Part shown: positions 25,901 through 38,642 of the stretch, piece by piece
Layout of the letters: each line of letters opens with the position of its first letter
How positions within the stretch are numbered: position 1 is the stretch's first letter
Source of the DNA: Pegea sp. RAD2-039
Taxonomy: Eukaryota > Chordata > Thaliacea > Salpida > Salpidae
Length of the DNA: 64,000 bases
Assembly: GCA_034620365.1 (NCBI GenBank)
Contig: JAQGEQ010000354.1
Coordinates: 1,240,001 to 1,304,000, forward strand
Direction: 5' to 3'
The notes under the pieces: model-generated
Database searches by the model: none
What the model saw: only the letters and a program-made list of their open reading frames with translations
Told to the model about the DNA's origin: nothing
Position numbers and translations under genes: made by a program

Positions 25901-28900
25901 TTTATCCAAAAAGAGAAATTTTAAGTCTAGTGAAAGCCGTAAGCTGAAAAGAAAAACTCAAATAGAAAATATTAAAATATTTCTATTTACTTTTAGAATA
26001 TATTATAAAAGTAAATAAAAAATTTGAAATCAGTTCACCTAAAAGCATCTTGAAGTATTTCGGAATTTTATGAAACTTTCAAAAGATTTTCTAAACTTAT
26101 AAATTATTACAATTAAATAAACAAACTAGAAAAGTTATTGAGAAAAACACAAAAGAAAGTTTTTGTTAAATAAACACTTAGAAATCATTAGATAATTGAC
26201 CATCAACAATATGAGCAAAAACTGTTGTCAAAAGCTTTTTAAATGAATAATTAATAGTCAACAATAGTAAGAAACATCCTGAAATTAAACTAATTTCACT
26301 AGAGGTGGTCCAAACCATTCTAGAAGGTTTACTGAAAAAGCAATTGGCAAGTTAGGTAGTCAATCAGACAACCAAGCTGTCTGCTTCAAATGTTTTCAGG
26401 TATTGTTGAAACCGTCTACTTTTACTGGTTTTATGAGAATATAAGGAATTTTTGTCGAATTTTACCAACAAAACACGTTTTGCGTGCAAATGGAAATATG
26501 GTAAAAAGTCAAATGCAAAAAATATGAATTTTTCAAGAAGTAAATGAAAATTTAAAAGAGCGACAACAACAAAATACACTTTTTAGGTTTTATTTATTTA
26601 TAAAGTAGAAGTTATGAACAAAAACATAGACACTTAATAAGTTGAAATGAAATATTTGGTGAATTTAAACAACAAGTTAACAACAAAACATTTATAGACA
26701 AGTAGGAATTAGTCATCTGGACTACAAGACCGCGGGAGAAGCCCTTAAAAAGGTGACGTCATCAATTTAAACTTTCTTTAACTCCCAGAAAAGCATTCAG
26801 TGAAAAACACTTCGGTGGAAAATATAAAAATAACTTTTGGAATTTATTTGCATGTTGCTTGTCAAGACATTGTGTAATTTTAAAATCGGGTATCTTCATT
26901 TCATTGCAGATAAGATTTCCGCAAAAATTTGACACCAAAAAATCTTTTGATAAAAATATTTGAAAGGTGGATTTTTTTAAGTTTTAAAAACGGTAAAATA
27001 TAAATGAAACTTCGAAAAAATTACTTATATAATAAGAGCAATTGCGAAATACTTGGAAATAAAAAGTTTTTGTTTCATAAACCTATTTTTATAGATGAAA
27101 TATTTGTAAGATCATTTTGGAAACAAAAAAGTTCAGGGGATTTTTCATAAAGATAATTTTAATTTATCGATTAAATAAATCAATTAAATATTTCTGGTAT
27201 GTTCTGAAATATTTATGAAACATATCTTCATCATCATTATTATTTAATAATTAATAAAAGTTTTTCATGAAATGACTCAAAGGTAAACAAAAGAATTAAT
27301 TTTGATTGATCAACATGACAAGCTTAAGTAAAAAATGTTTCTTTGTACAAAGTTCATTTCAGTATAAATACTAATCTGAAGAAATAATAATTATCATATT
27401 AATATATAAATGCAAATAAATATTAATAATAACGAATACCAACAGTTTTATTTTAATTAAATTAGTAATAAAACTGAAATATCAAATTGTCTGGAAATAA
27501 ACGATGAAAACAAATTCAAGCAAAACCACAAATATGTAAGCGTCAAAAAAAGCAAATTGATATTTTAATACTGAATGAATACTAGGTAAAGCTGAAGGCA
27601 TTAAACAGATGTTGAAAGTAAAGAGGTAAGTTATTGATTTTATCATATAAAAAGTCTTAAAGAAATAATTGTTTACTAAACATATGATCTTCATCTGTTA
27701 CATTTGTTCTTTTATTTGTTTTGTAAGAATAAAATGAAGTTTTGAAGAAAATTATTTGATGTTTAAATCATGTATTTAATGATAACAAACTTAAATATTT
27801 AATTTAAATAAATTGAAAAATTTGAGAGTAAAAAATTAAAAGACCTTTAATAAAGTCAATGAATAAAATTCAACTATTTTGTTTGCATACACCTTAATTC
27901 AATAAAAAGAATTAATTACATCATTTATTAAAGATCACTAACTACAAAATCTTGCAAAGCATCTGAAATTTGAATGGGATTTACGCTGACATATAAATTT
28001 CCAAAATTGAACAGATTTAAAATAACAACCACCAATGGTATAAAAGCAGAAGGTTAAAGTACAAATTTCAAAAACATTTTTAAAAGAAAATATATTAGTT
28101 GATATAATAACATGGTAGTTATTTAAATATAACATTTATAGAAAGAAAAAGACGATCAGTGAAATTAAAGATCGAAGTTTAAATGAAATAGAAGATTAAA
28201 ATTAAATGTAAAAATTAAATGTTGAAAAATTATTTCAGGTGTAAACTAATTGAAGGTGAAAATAAAAACAGAAACTAGTCACGTGACTAGCTGTTGTGGA
28301 AAATGCTGTTGATGAAAGTATGAAAGCCAATAATAAAATCAGACAAATTGTGTCAAAGTTCATGAAGTCTTTTTAAAGTAAAATCGTTTGCAAGTAGCAT
28401 ATTACAAAGATAATTTCTCTGTAAAGATGTTTCCCTAACTTTCTCCAATTAAAATATGCTAAAAATAAACCAAGTAATCGAAAAAAACTTTGAAAAATGT
28501 TAAGAGTACCTCAAGAAGTTATCTGTAATAAGAACAAGTGACTATAAAAAAGTGTAAACAAAGTTGATGGTCGCCAAAAAAAACGAATCAATAAAACGAA
28601 GAAATATTGTGACAAAGCTAAAAGAGACATTTAACAGAGGTTGGTTTGCAAATAAGCTGATGAAATAAAGGATGCAGCATTTGCAGGTTTATTTTGTTGT
28701 GATAAGAAGATAAATTTTGAACAGGAGGTTTTGATTACACCACTTGAATATATTTAGTCAGTAAGTTGAAGTTAATACAAGTCTAAAACGTCATCGATAA
28801 AATAAACATTGACAATAACTTGCTTTCTAGCTTAGTTATTAACTTTATTGTTTAAAAATAAGTAAACTCAGTTGACTGATAACGGTCACTAGATGATAAA

Positions 28901-31577
28901 ATGATGCCATCAAGTAAATAAACACAAAGTAGTTACCTCTGGACCAGTATAAGGTGTACCGTTCACAATTTCAGGTGATGCATACAAAGGACTTCCACAG
29001 AAAGTCTTTAGCTTGGAATTGATGTCATATCTATTTGCTAATCCAAAATCTGCAATCTAAGAATAAGAATGAATATGATGCTACTAATAGAACATTTATT
29101 GACTAGTTGTTTGGGGTTAGGGGTTTTACAACATTTTATTGGAACTTTTTTTATGGAATTTTTAACTCGTTTATAATTTCAAAAGTTAAATTTATATTTT
29201 GACCTAAGAAATGATAAATTATTTAAAAGTTGAATATTTTTTAATTCAATCAATAATAATTAATCGTAAAGTGTTTTTACACACATGATTGTAAAGGACA
29301 CCAACTTACTTTAATTTTATTATTTTTGTCGAGTAAAATATTTTCTAGTTTCAAGTCGCGATGAACGATTCCTTGCTGGAATAATCAAATAATTGAATTA
29401 AAAACAGAAAAATTATCAATAAAAAGATAAAAGTAGAAAAATGAAACTTTTTTACAATTTGATGGCAACTAAATAAAATTTGAAATGATAAAAAAAATCA
29501 GTTTTTAGATATTAAGAGAAAGTAGAAAAGTTACTCATATAAGAAAATTTCTTTACTTTTCTAACATTAGCTAATATTTCAAAGGTTTAGGTGAGGAGAA
29601 AAGAAATGACTAGAACGGGTAGACGGCTGGTTTCAAACTTTGATATATTTCAAGTTATACACAATAGTTTCGTTCTCATGATTTATTTGAAAGCTACTAA
29701 AAGATTTTTCTACCAAATTTAAACATTAACAAACTTCATGGCAGTAATAAATTGCTGAAACAATTTGACCAAATATATTTCTGGCCTCGTCTTCCTCGAG
29801 ATGACGTTTTTTAGAAATGTAATCATATAGTTCACCTCCAGCAGCATATTCCATAATAATTACAATTTTTTCTTGATTTTCAAAAACTGGAACAAATGCA
29901 TATTTAATTTATCAACAAATTATTTTTTAAACTAAAAATGAAATTAAAAAATCGAAAAAAGTTTTATTAAATTTTCAAATATAATTTTATTATATCAATT
30001 GATAGATTGTAAAATTATCATAAAACTATTTGAATAGTAAAAATTAATTTCAAAATACATTGATATAAAGTAGAAGATAACCTTGATAAAAAGCTCAGCT
30101 TTAAGCAGGAGAAAAAATATCAACAACTCGTTGGTATTAAGAAAAATAGTTGGCTTCAAGTAAATTATCGAAAATCAATGTGTGAACGTAATTGAATGAA
30201 ATAAAGTAAGTGAAAAAAAACACTGGCAACAATTGTTTATATCTACAGTGTATTGAATGTGAAAAACAACTACTGATATTTAATAAGTGTATTTTGCTGA
30301 TACAAGTTAGACAGGATAGTTTAAAAAGCGTTTTAAAATCGCTAAAAGGATTTATTTAAAATTTCAGCCAATTTGTATTTAAAGTACAAAAGAGTTAATT
30401 CAATAAATACAGAATTTCAGCAGAACCGTCTTTATCATCAAACAATTTGCTATTTAAAAGTAGGTAATGATAATCGTTTAAATAGCAAATTAGAGTGTGC
30501 TTACATGTTAGAAAAAAGAAATTAAATTACCTTCATAAATTCGAATAATATTTGGATGGTTAGTTTGTGACATTATTTCAATTTCACGTCGGATATGAAC
30601 TAAGTTTGGATGCCCAATTTTGTCTTTACGAATAGTTTTTATGGCAACCTGAAAATTTCCCCAAAATATATTAAGTGAAAACTTTGAAAGAAAATTAAGA
30701 ACAATTTCTTAATGTTTATTTACATAATGAAAAAATGTTCATAAGTGATTTATTACAAAAAAAAACATTTGTTTATTTTATTTTTATAAAAAACTGAAAA
30801 TTAGAGTAATTTCAAATTAACTTTTAAAGTTTAGACTTCAAGAAAAGTTTTGTTTATAATTATCAGGTTCTGATTTTCATGCAGAAATATAACCTTAATA
30901 AACTTTTTCTGTTAAAACTCTATAAATCTTAGATAATTAATAAATTTTAAGAGTATAGTTCAGAAAATTACATATTGTGATGAAAGTTTCAATATAATAA
31001 TTTTTAAAATTAGTAGAATATATATACAAGATATTTCTTACATAGCATATGACATAAAAATTTATCAGCATATTTAGTAAAGTAATTACCATATCAATAA
31101 GTTTGTTTATGAATTTGAACTTTCAATGTATAGCTTTTAATTATGTCAAGTTCAAAGTTTGTATAGAGACAGAATAATAAAGATATTAAAAAAATAATTT
31201 CAATTACATTTAAAGACAATAAAACCTAAAAATACTTTATATTTTCTTTAAAACAAATTTATTTAATGTTTAAAGTTAATCAAAATCAAAGCATTTGATT
31301 GTTAAGTTCTAAAAAACTAAATCATAAGTGAACTAACATATTTTTTAGATTCCTTATTCTTTCCTAGTTTAACTTTTCCATAAGTTCCTCTTCCAAGAGT
31401 TTGGAAAAATTCATAACGGTTTTTAATATTGTGTCTATGTTGGTGGTGCTTTACTTGTTGTTGTGAGACAGGTTGAACATATATGTTAACAGGCAAGTTT
31501 GATGCTAGTTTACTGTTATGAGAATCAGTCTCATTGTTCTCTTTGTTGTTATTGTTTGATAGAGACATTTTTATCAT
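22958..31577 (-). CDS. NUAK: NUAK-family (AMPK-related) serine/threonine protein kinase
   Basis: Seven coding exons, all in phase with GT/AG borders: 31577-31338, 30648-30531, 29886-29735, 29375-29310, 29056-28937, 24631-24499 and 24333-22958, encoding 734 residues. The kinase domain spans about residues 55-309: Gly loop [15 protein letters not shown] with catalytic Lys84, HRDLKLEN with Asp177, DFGLAN, and the activation loop [13 protein letters not shown] with Thr210, the position LKB1 phosphorylates in AMPK-related kinases. [20 protein letters not shown] is diagnostic of NUAK rather than MARK or SIK. The C-terminal tail is long and Ser/Pro-rich, encoded in one exon, and carries a SILK motif ([11 protein letters not shown], residues 332-335) like the GILK motifs by which NUAK1 binds PP1. 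It ends [11 protein letters not shown]. In animals NUAKs regulate actomyosin, adhesion and polarity. A further 5' UTR exon is likely, since an acceptor (TTTTAG) lies upstream of the ATG. Confidence 0.95.
26754..26761. promoter_or_regulatory. Full palindromic CRE-type site TGACGTCA
   Basis: This exact 8-bp match to the CREB/ATF palindrome lies in NUAK intron 5, in a locally GC-richer patch (26730-26765). It is one of four such sites in the window (11559, 26754, 46225, 61288). Function is inferred from the motif only. Confidence 0.3.
28275..28290. promoter_or_regulatory. Perfect 16-bp palindrome containing GTCACGTGAC (CLEAR-type E-box)
   Basis: CTAGTCACGTGACTAG reads identically on both strands. 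Its core GTCACGTGAC equals the CLEAR consensus bound by MITF/TFE-family factors in animals. It sits in the first part of the large NUAK intron. Whether it is bound is unknown. Confidence 0.4.
30444..30491. repeat. Perfect 15-bp inverted repeat with 18-nt loop in NUAK intron 1
   Basis: AATTTGCTATTTAAA (30444-30458) is followed by its exact reverse complement at 30477-30491. The right arm begins in intron 2 just 40 bases beyond the exon 2 donor at 30530, so the hairpin lies entirely in the 640-bp intron between exons 2 and 3. It could be a structured intronic RNA or a relic of an inverted insertion. Confidence 0.6.
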
Positions 31578-33712
31578 AGATCAAGTGAACTAATAGTCAA
31601 AAGTTGGTATCTAAAACAAAATAGTTTAAACAAATTGTTAAAAACATTGGTATGTTTTTCACTATATAAAGGAAATTATAAAATAATATAAACAAATATT
31701 TTGATTCATTTTTATTTATTGAAATATTTATAATCTAAAAAAAGTAAATTTATTACAAAAAGTTGAAAAAATTATTTCATCATCAAAATATTTTCTTATC
31801 TAGAATGGAAATAACATAAATTATATTTATTTTAAAATTTAAATAATATTACAATTTATTTTACATTTTTTATAAACTAAGTACAAATATAATTTTTAAA
31901 TATTTTGTTAAGTCACTAATAATATATTTATAACTTATCAAAACAATTATTACAAATTATTTTATTACATAATAAATTGCTTTAATTCTACAATTAGCAA
32001 AAAAATTATTTACCAATTTGAATTGTTATTATTAGAATAATTATTTTAAAAAAATTATTTTATAATTATTTTAAAATATAATTATTATCTTATATAACAA
32101 GTTTAATTTATGTTTAAAAAAATTATTTCACAAATATTTTTAAAGACTAATATTTTTCTTTATAAAGTTTATAAAAATAAATAAAAAATTAACTTTTGTT
32201 AATTATTATCTAATTTATTCAACATAAATTTGTTATATAAGAGTCCTGACAAATAAGCTATGATCAAATAATTTAATTAAAATATAAAAGAAAATATCTT
32301 AAAATTGTTTTGAGAAAAAATTTAAGCAAAAAATATTCAAAATGAAAATTCATTAACATAAAAATATCTTTGACTTAATATTAACAGTTTTATATCTACA
32401 AACAACTCTAGATTATCAAATATGGATAAAAAGTCAAAAATTATTTAAATTTTAAATCTACTATATATCTGTGTCTGCAAATTAATAAATGGAGCAGTTT
32501 AGGTTGAACTACAGTAATGACTTAACCGGCGTTTAGTCAGAAGTTTTAGGAAAAACGCAAAACCACTGAAGCGTGAAAAACGCAAAGACGTTGTGGCTTT
32601 TTTCACCAAAATCGTTTTTAGCTATCTCTCTCCGAATTAAAGCCACCATAGAAATTAGCCATTTAGTTATTTTCAAAGTAAATATCAAATTTATAATTTT
32701 TATAAATTTGAAAACTCATCTGATGTAACTCAAAAACTTTTATTTTTATTTTTGTATAATTAAAGAAGTATTATATCATAATAAGGGCATAAAAAGATTT
32801 TCAAGTTTATCTTTTTTTATTTTTACAGATCCAGTGTACACAACTATTTAATTTGAAAATGCTTCTTTGACCTATAAATTAAATCTAGAACAAAATAGCT
32901 TTTATGTTTATTTTTGTAACAAAAACTTTAGCAACGTAATATTTACAAGCCAGGATTGTTTTTTAAAAAAATTTCGAAATATTTTTTTATAAAAATAACT
33001 TTTAAATATCTTATTTTTTAATTTACTTTTATTTTAAGACATATAAAATTGTTTAGATTTTTGAACTTTTAATTGTAAAAAAGTAACTTTAGAATGTGAG
33101 GAACTAGTTTTTTGAGAAAAAAAACAACATAAGAATAAATCAACTAACAAATCATTGGTTAGCTATCATTATTTACTTAAAAAAATGCTGTAAAATGCGG
33201 CTATAAACTGAATAAAGACCTACCTTAAATAACTATTATAACACAGATTAACAACAGTAAGAAATTACATAAAAAATAACTCAGCTTTTAAAATACAAAA
33301 TAAAAACTTTTAACTGAACTGTTTTTAGAACTGTTGTAATCTTTTTCAACTGCAACAAATAATGACAGGGCATATTTTGATTTTTTGAAATCATCATTTC
33401 ATGAATAAGCTACTATAAAAAACATGATTATTTTAAGTTATTTTTTTATATATTCTATTGCAGTTTAAGATGAAAATATCATAAAATTCTAATAAAATAC
33501 AGATTCAATTGTTTTCACTTCAAAGGATTTTGTTCTTATTCAATTCTTTGTAAGATTAATAATAAAAAAACATAATATACTCTCTAACAAAGTTCAAATA
33601 GCCAATATTGTTTCTTACTAGTTTTCTCAATTATAATTTCTATTCTAGGCACAACTTTTTGCAAAAAGAAGAAAAACTTAAAATACTACTTTCTAATATC
33701 ATTTTAGCAATA
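31578..33712. other. AT-rich upstream region of NUAK
   Basis: Contains a probable 5' UTR splice acceptor just upstream of the NUAK ATG and then about 2 kb of very AT-rich DNA. I see no coding exon or repeat family here, and the promoter cannot be placed by eye. Confidence 0.4.
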
Positions 33713-33955
33713 GAGGCCTACTTCGACCAAGAACGGCCATGTGGGATGTGCCTTGAGTGATAATACTAAAAATAAAGCAAGCCAATGTGACGCAAATGAA
33801 TTAGCAAGATACAGTGAAATGCAAAATAAATAGTCTTTAAGGTTTCCTTCTTTTCTCTGAGGCTGGGTTTTTTCTCTATTCTTCATTTAGAGAAGAGAGT
33901 GCCACTCGGAGCGATCTGTTGCATTATCCTAATAATTTCAGTAATTTATGCACCT
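33713..33955 (-). repeat. Dispersed SINE-like repeat, copy 1 (minus orientation)
   Basis: Shares an about 200-bp body with an inverted copy at 35111-35305, including ACGGCCATGT, ATGTGC, AAAGCAAG and AGCGATCTG in the same order. Its outer end, CTTCGACCAAGAACGGCCATG, also occurs at 39275 and forms the shared terminal module of several short repeats in this window. Coding potential is absent, and the small open frame on it is incidental. Confidence 0.6.
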
Positions 33956-35110
33956 AGTATTAATTGTATTTTTACTAGCGACTTAGATATATTATTAAAA
34001 GTTTGATCTGATAGACAAACTTGTTTTAAAATATAAGTAAAAGCAATAAAATTTATTGATGTATTTAATAATTAGGTAAGTTAACAACTAATGAGTCAAT
34101 TTAAAACTAATGATGATGATTTTATATTAGTTAAATAGTTCTTTCCGGAAATGACCGACTTCTGTTTTTCATTGTGTTTTGTCTAAAGCATCACAAACAT
34201 ATTTAAAATGTTGTTAAAAAGTCAAATTAAACATTTATTTTTATTCCACAACCAAAGTTACGTAAAAAATTATGCAAAAAAAAGCTTCTATGTGAATATT
34301 CTATGAAAACTATGAAGGAGGCCTTTTTAGTTTAATTATAGCCTTAAAAAGAATAGAAAAAGTTTATTTAAGCTAATAAATAATCTCTTTATGCTTTAAG
34401 AATCATGTATGTTTTGAGAAATTAGTAAAATAATTAAATAAAAACAAAGTTGTTTAATTTATAGAGTATTAAGTTAAAACTAAAAAAGGATTTGTTCTAC
34501 AAATTACTGATATTTCACATAAAAAAGTTATTTGAAAAAAATCCATCTTTGAAATTGAATAATATCAAATATTCAGCTACTACTTTACATAAGATACTTT
34601 AAAAAAGAATGTTTTCTAAGTTTTTCTTCTTTTGAAAAGCTTGAAGATATAATATATAAAATACCGAGGGATCAGAAAAATGTATCCCTCAAACAGGCAA
34701 AGATCTCATGGAAGCAGAGATCAACCAAAAATATTTTACAAACAAAATGAATACAGATCAATTGCAGAATATTTCAAAATTTATTTGACGGTTTATCAGA
34801 GATTAGATATAAAATTTAAGAAATATTTTACTAAATCATCAGATTGAAACTTTTTTTTGCTGAAAAAAGGACAGATGAAAAGTTGTTATGAACAACCTCC
34901 AGTAGTTCAAAGATCTTTAGCTCTTTAATAACAAAGTCTTCAAAATATTTGTAGACAGATTTTCCTATTCTTTAGTATAAAGTCTAAATTTCTGTTGGTG
35001 AATTTTATCAAAATAAAGTAAAAATTATTTATTACATTTATAGTCTTATTAAAAACAATTATTTGCAATGAATTTTCTGGTTAATCAACTAATAAATTAA
35101 CAAATAGCAA

Positions 35111-35305
35111 TTGCTGGGAAGATATTACATCAGATCGCTCTTTAATTCGCGCTTACAACTAAAGACTAGCTTTAAAGAAAATAAAGAAACCCTAAAAACT
35201 TTTTCTATTCCATTTCACTCTGTCTTGCTTTGTTTTTTTTTAACTTCTTCACTTAGAGCACATACTACATGGCCGTTCTCGGTCAAAGCTCCATTATTTA
35301 ATTAA
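35111..35305 (+). repeat. Dispersed SINE-like repeat, copy 2 (plus orientation)
   Basis: The inverted partner of the copy at 33713-33955, it runs from AGATCGCTC to CATGGCCGTTCTCGGTC in the opposite orientation. The two could be independent insertions, or the long terminal inverted repeats of one 1.6-kb foldback element whose 1.15-kb middle (33956-35110) is AT-rich and non-coding. I cannot decide between these. Confidence 0.55.
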
Positions 35306-35725
35306 AAATTATTACATATTTAAAATTTCAGTAGAAATTAAATAAAAAACGGAATTATTTCAATCCTAAGCAATATAAGATTATTTTTTAATATTTATTT
35401 AAATATTTCTAAAGGATATAACATCTGGGACTCAGTTATTTTTCTTTTAGGTTAATTTATGGTAATAAAAAAAATTATCAAAACTTTTTTTTTTACTTTA
35501 GAAATGGAAGTTTATCAAGCAAGTCTACAAAGCATTTCATAAATAAATAATATAATTTAAAGTATTTAACTTCTATCATTGAAAATAAACATTACTTTTG
35601 ATTACAAAAGAGATGATAAAACAAAAAGTTTATCTTATTATTTACCAGAACTTAAAGTTATCAAAAAGATATTTAAATATTGTTCATTCTTCTGGTAAAC
35701 AAACTATTTTTATACATAAATAAAT

Positions 35726-36618
35726 ACGGATTAAATACGACTTAATTCTTATTTTTTAGAATTATCCACAATTTAAATGACGTTCAATTTGATACTTTCT
35801 CTATTAGTCCTTCCCTCAAGTTATATCAATTCAGACGACACATATTACATCTTAATAACCCCATATCACAAGGTACATTAATTAGATTGAATTTTTTCTC
35901 ATACCGCACAATTAGTACCTGGAACCAGCTGCCATCAGACATTGTCATGTTAGAATCACTCACGTTGTTCAAAAAGAAGTTGAACTGTTATAATATTGCC
36001 AACATTATCATTTCTAAACTTTGAAAAATTTTTCTTCATTTTATTAAGAATCTATGCAATTATTTTTGTTATATTGTATGGAGGCTACTGAAATATCAGA
36101 TGTTACATCTTTTTCTTTCTATATTTGTATCTTAATTATATTATTGGCTTATTTTTTTCTAGAAATTAGAAAGTCTCATTGTCATTCAAAATCCAGGAAG
36201 CTTACAGTAGGAAATACAGCGATTGAAGGTGAGTAAGATAGTGAGTCACAAACGGTTATAAAAAGATAAGAAATATAATAGATGAGAAAGAATTCATGGC
36301 GGTAAATATTTGGTTGGCAATGCTTTGCGGATGATACCAGTGAAAATAGGTAACAAGTAAGAAAAGAAGTTAGGAAAACTTTCAAGTACAAATGAGCAAC
36401 AAAACTTTACTTAGTATTCTTTTCAAGTTCACCATTTTGAACTCTTCCTGGTATTTATTCAACCAACTTCTGAACTTCTTTGGTATTATTTCTACTAGAG
36501 CATCAGCCACAACTGGAGATTATATATCATTTTTCTATATAATATTATTTGTGAGAATGTGAGTAAGCGAAGAGTGCTCTTTTCAGGCACCCTCCTTTGT
36601 ATTTATTGTAATAAATAA
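35726..36618 (+). mobile_element. CR1-like LINE 3' end (copy C), carrying a 0.4-kb insertion
   Basis: The plus strand carries the RT C-terminus (text encoding WNQLPSDIVM-like) from about 35880 and then the family 3' UTR ending CACCCTCCTTTGTATTTATT. The 3' UTR is split: family sequence stops near 36145 and resumes at 36542 (TGTGAGAATG, then the terminal hairpin). The inserted block is flanked by direct 8-bp repeats. The RT frame is 5'-truncated and broken. Confidence 0.75.
36146..36541. mobile_element. Unclassified 396-bp insertion within LINE copy C
   Basis: It interrupts the LINE 3' UTR and is flanked by direct repeats ATATTATT at 36138-36145 and 36542-36549, the length expected of a hAT-type target duplication. 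No terminal inverted repeats or transposase are visible, so it may be a non-autonomous element or a retrotransposed fragment. The repeats are AT-only, so chance is possible. Its sequence matches nothing else I noticed in the window. Confidence 0.4.
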
Positions 36619-38642
36619 CATAAATACTATTAAACTAAATAATATTTAATAAGGTTTTATAAAATTGATATTCAGAAATCAGGTCATATTGTCAATAAAT
36701 GTAATTGATAAAAATTAGGTTCTAATTTTATTTATTTTCTAATAAAGCTGACTTTAAAAGTCTTAGACTTTAAAGCTTAGATTAGCTAACATTTTTGAAT
36801 TCTTATATATAAACATTTTGATGTAATTTATGTTCTGTAATAATATGTTAATATAATAATATAACTTCTGTTAATATCAAGACATAATCCTAAATTTTTT
36901 TGGCTTTGATGTATAATTAAAATTTTTGGGTATTTATTTCCTTTTTCTAATACTTCATAATACTTTAAGCTTAGTATCAACATACTTAAACTTGTTTATC
37001 TCACCACTTAATAACTTAATGACCTGAAAATATTTTTTTAGATTAACTGTGGCAATAAATGTAAAAATTTTTTATTAAAATTGTTTCAACTAGTTTATTT
37101 TAAGATAATATTTCAATATGATATTTGATAATTAGTTCATTTTCACTATAAATCAACATATGTTAAAATATTTATATTAAAATTTCCTGTAATTTTAGTA
37201 GATATTTGAATATATATTTTGTAAATCAACTTTTAGTTAATTACAACTGTATGTAGAATATAACTTTTATGGCTGAATAGCAATTTGGGTTATCTATCTA
37301 ATTATGAACTAATACATTTATTAATTTTACTTTTATCTAGTAATTGTGAAACTCAGTAAAAGTAAACTTTCTAACAAATACTGTTTAGTTTGCTCTCAAA
37401 AACTTCATCAATGCTTTATGAAATATAAAGTTACATTTATAACTCTGATAAAAAGAAAGTAAAAGATAAAAGAGATATGCAAAAGGTAAACTAAAAGAAA
37501 ACAAAATTGAAATGAAAGTAGTTTTTATTCTAATATAGTACTAGAAAAAAATCAGCCTAGCATATTTTCAAAATGATTTAATTAATATTTGTAAGAATAA
37601 CTGCTTAGTGTTTTAAAAGTGAACTATGATAAAAAACAGTTTTTTAATTTAGTAAAGGGAAATATCAATCATCTGTTAATAAATCTCAAAGAAAACTTAT
37701 ATTTGGAATAAGTAATTTAACTAAACCAAATTTTCTTTTCATGATATGGTCTAGATAACTATTTTTGAAGAAAATTTCTAAATAAAGCTTTAAAGTTTGA
37801 TTTTGAGGTAGATAATCTTTAAGAGTATAATATCTTTACAAGCTGGTTTTTTTATCAATTTAATTTGTAAACTAATGAAGTGAAATCAAATAAAAGTTGT
37901 CTTTCAACATTTAATATCAGATAAAATTCAAACTTAATATATTTTAAATACGTTTTATATAAAAACAAAACCTTTAACGTCAACGATTTCCTACAACTTA
38001 ATTTTTCATAGTTTTAAATTAATGTTTATATAAGAAATTCTATACAATCTTTAAATATTTTAGTGCTGATTAAAGTGGATTTGACTTTTGATTTAAATAT
38101 TTAGATATCTGTTTTACATTTTGAAGGTATTTAAGTAATTAATCAGTGAATGAACTTTTATTTAGCCTTTAATTTTATAAGCAATTATTTAAAGGCACTT
38201 AAATGTAAATTCAACGTTAATAAAATGGTTTATCTTTTAATTTTTTAAATCATTTTTAACATAGAAAATATCTGTATAAGTTGATGAAAAGTATATGGGA
38301 ATTTATTATCATATTTATTAATTGTTTTTTCATTTAAACCTTTTTCACACCTTCTGTCGATTTATGGCGGTTAATTATTAAAAGTCGCTCATATTAAACA
38401 TTTAATTGTTCAAATAATCATTTTTTCTTGTAACTAATTGGTTTTCAACGATGTGTTCGTGGAAAGCGATGTATATATAGCTCAGTATTTGTGATTTTCA
38501 AAATTATTTTTAGCATGTCTTCAAGTGTTTTTTATACCAAATAAATGAACATTATCAAAATATTATTTTTCTTTTAATGTTTTTTTTAGTTTTTCAGCAA
38601 TTGATTTTCTGTTATACTTTAATCAAAATATATTTTGTAAAA
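36619..38642. other. AT-rich intergenic region upstream of the adhesion GPCR
   Basis: About 2 kb with no coherent exons or repeats recognised. It should hold the promoter and any untranslated exons of the downstream gene. Confidence 0.4.

Larger units (their letters stand above)
24632..28936 (-). other. Large NUAK intron 5 (4.3 kb)
   Basis: It is bounded by GTAACT at 28936 and TTTAG at 24632 and is ten times longer than most introns here. It contains no supported exon or recognisable mobile element. Notable sites are a 16-bp perfect palindrome with an E-box core at 28275-28290 and a TGACGTCA at 26754-26761. Confidence 0.7.
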
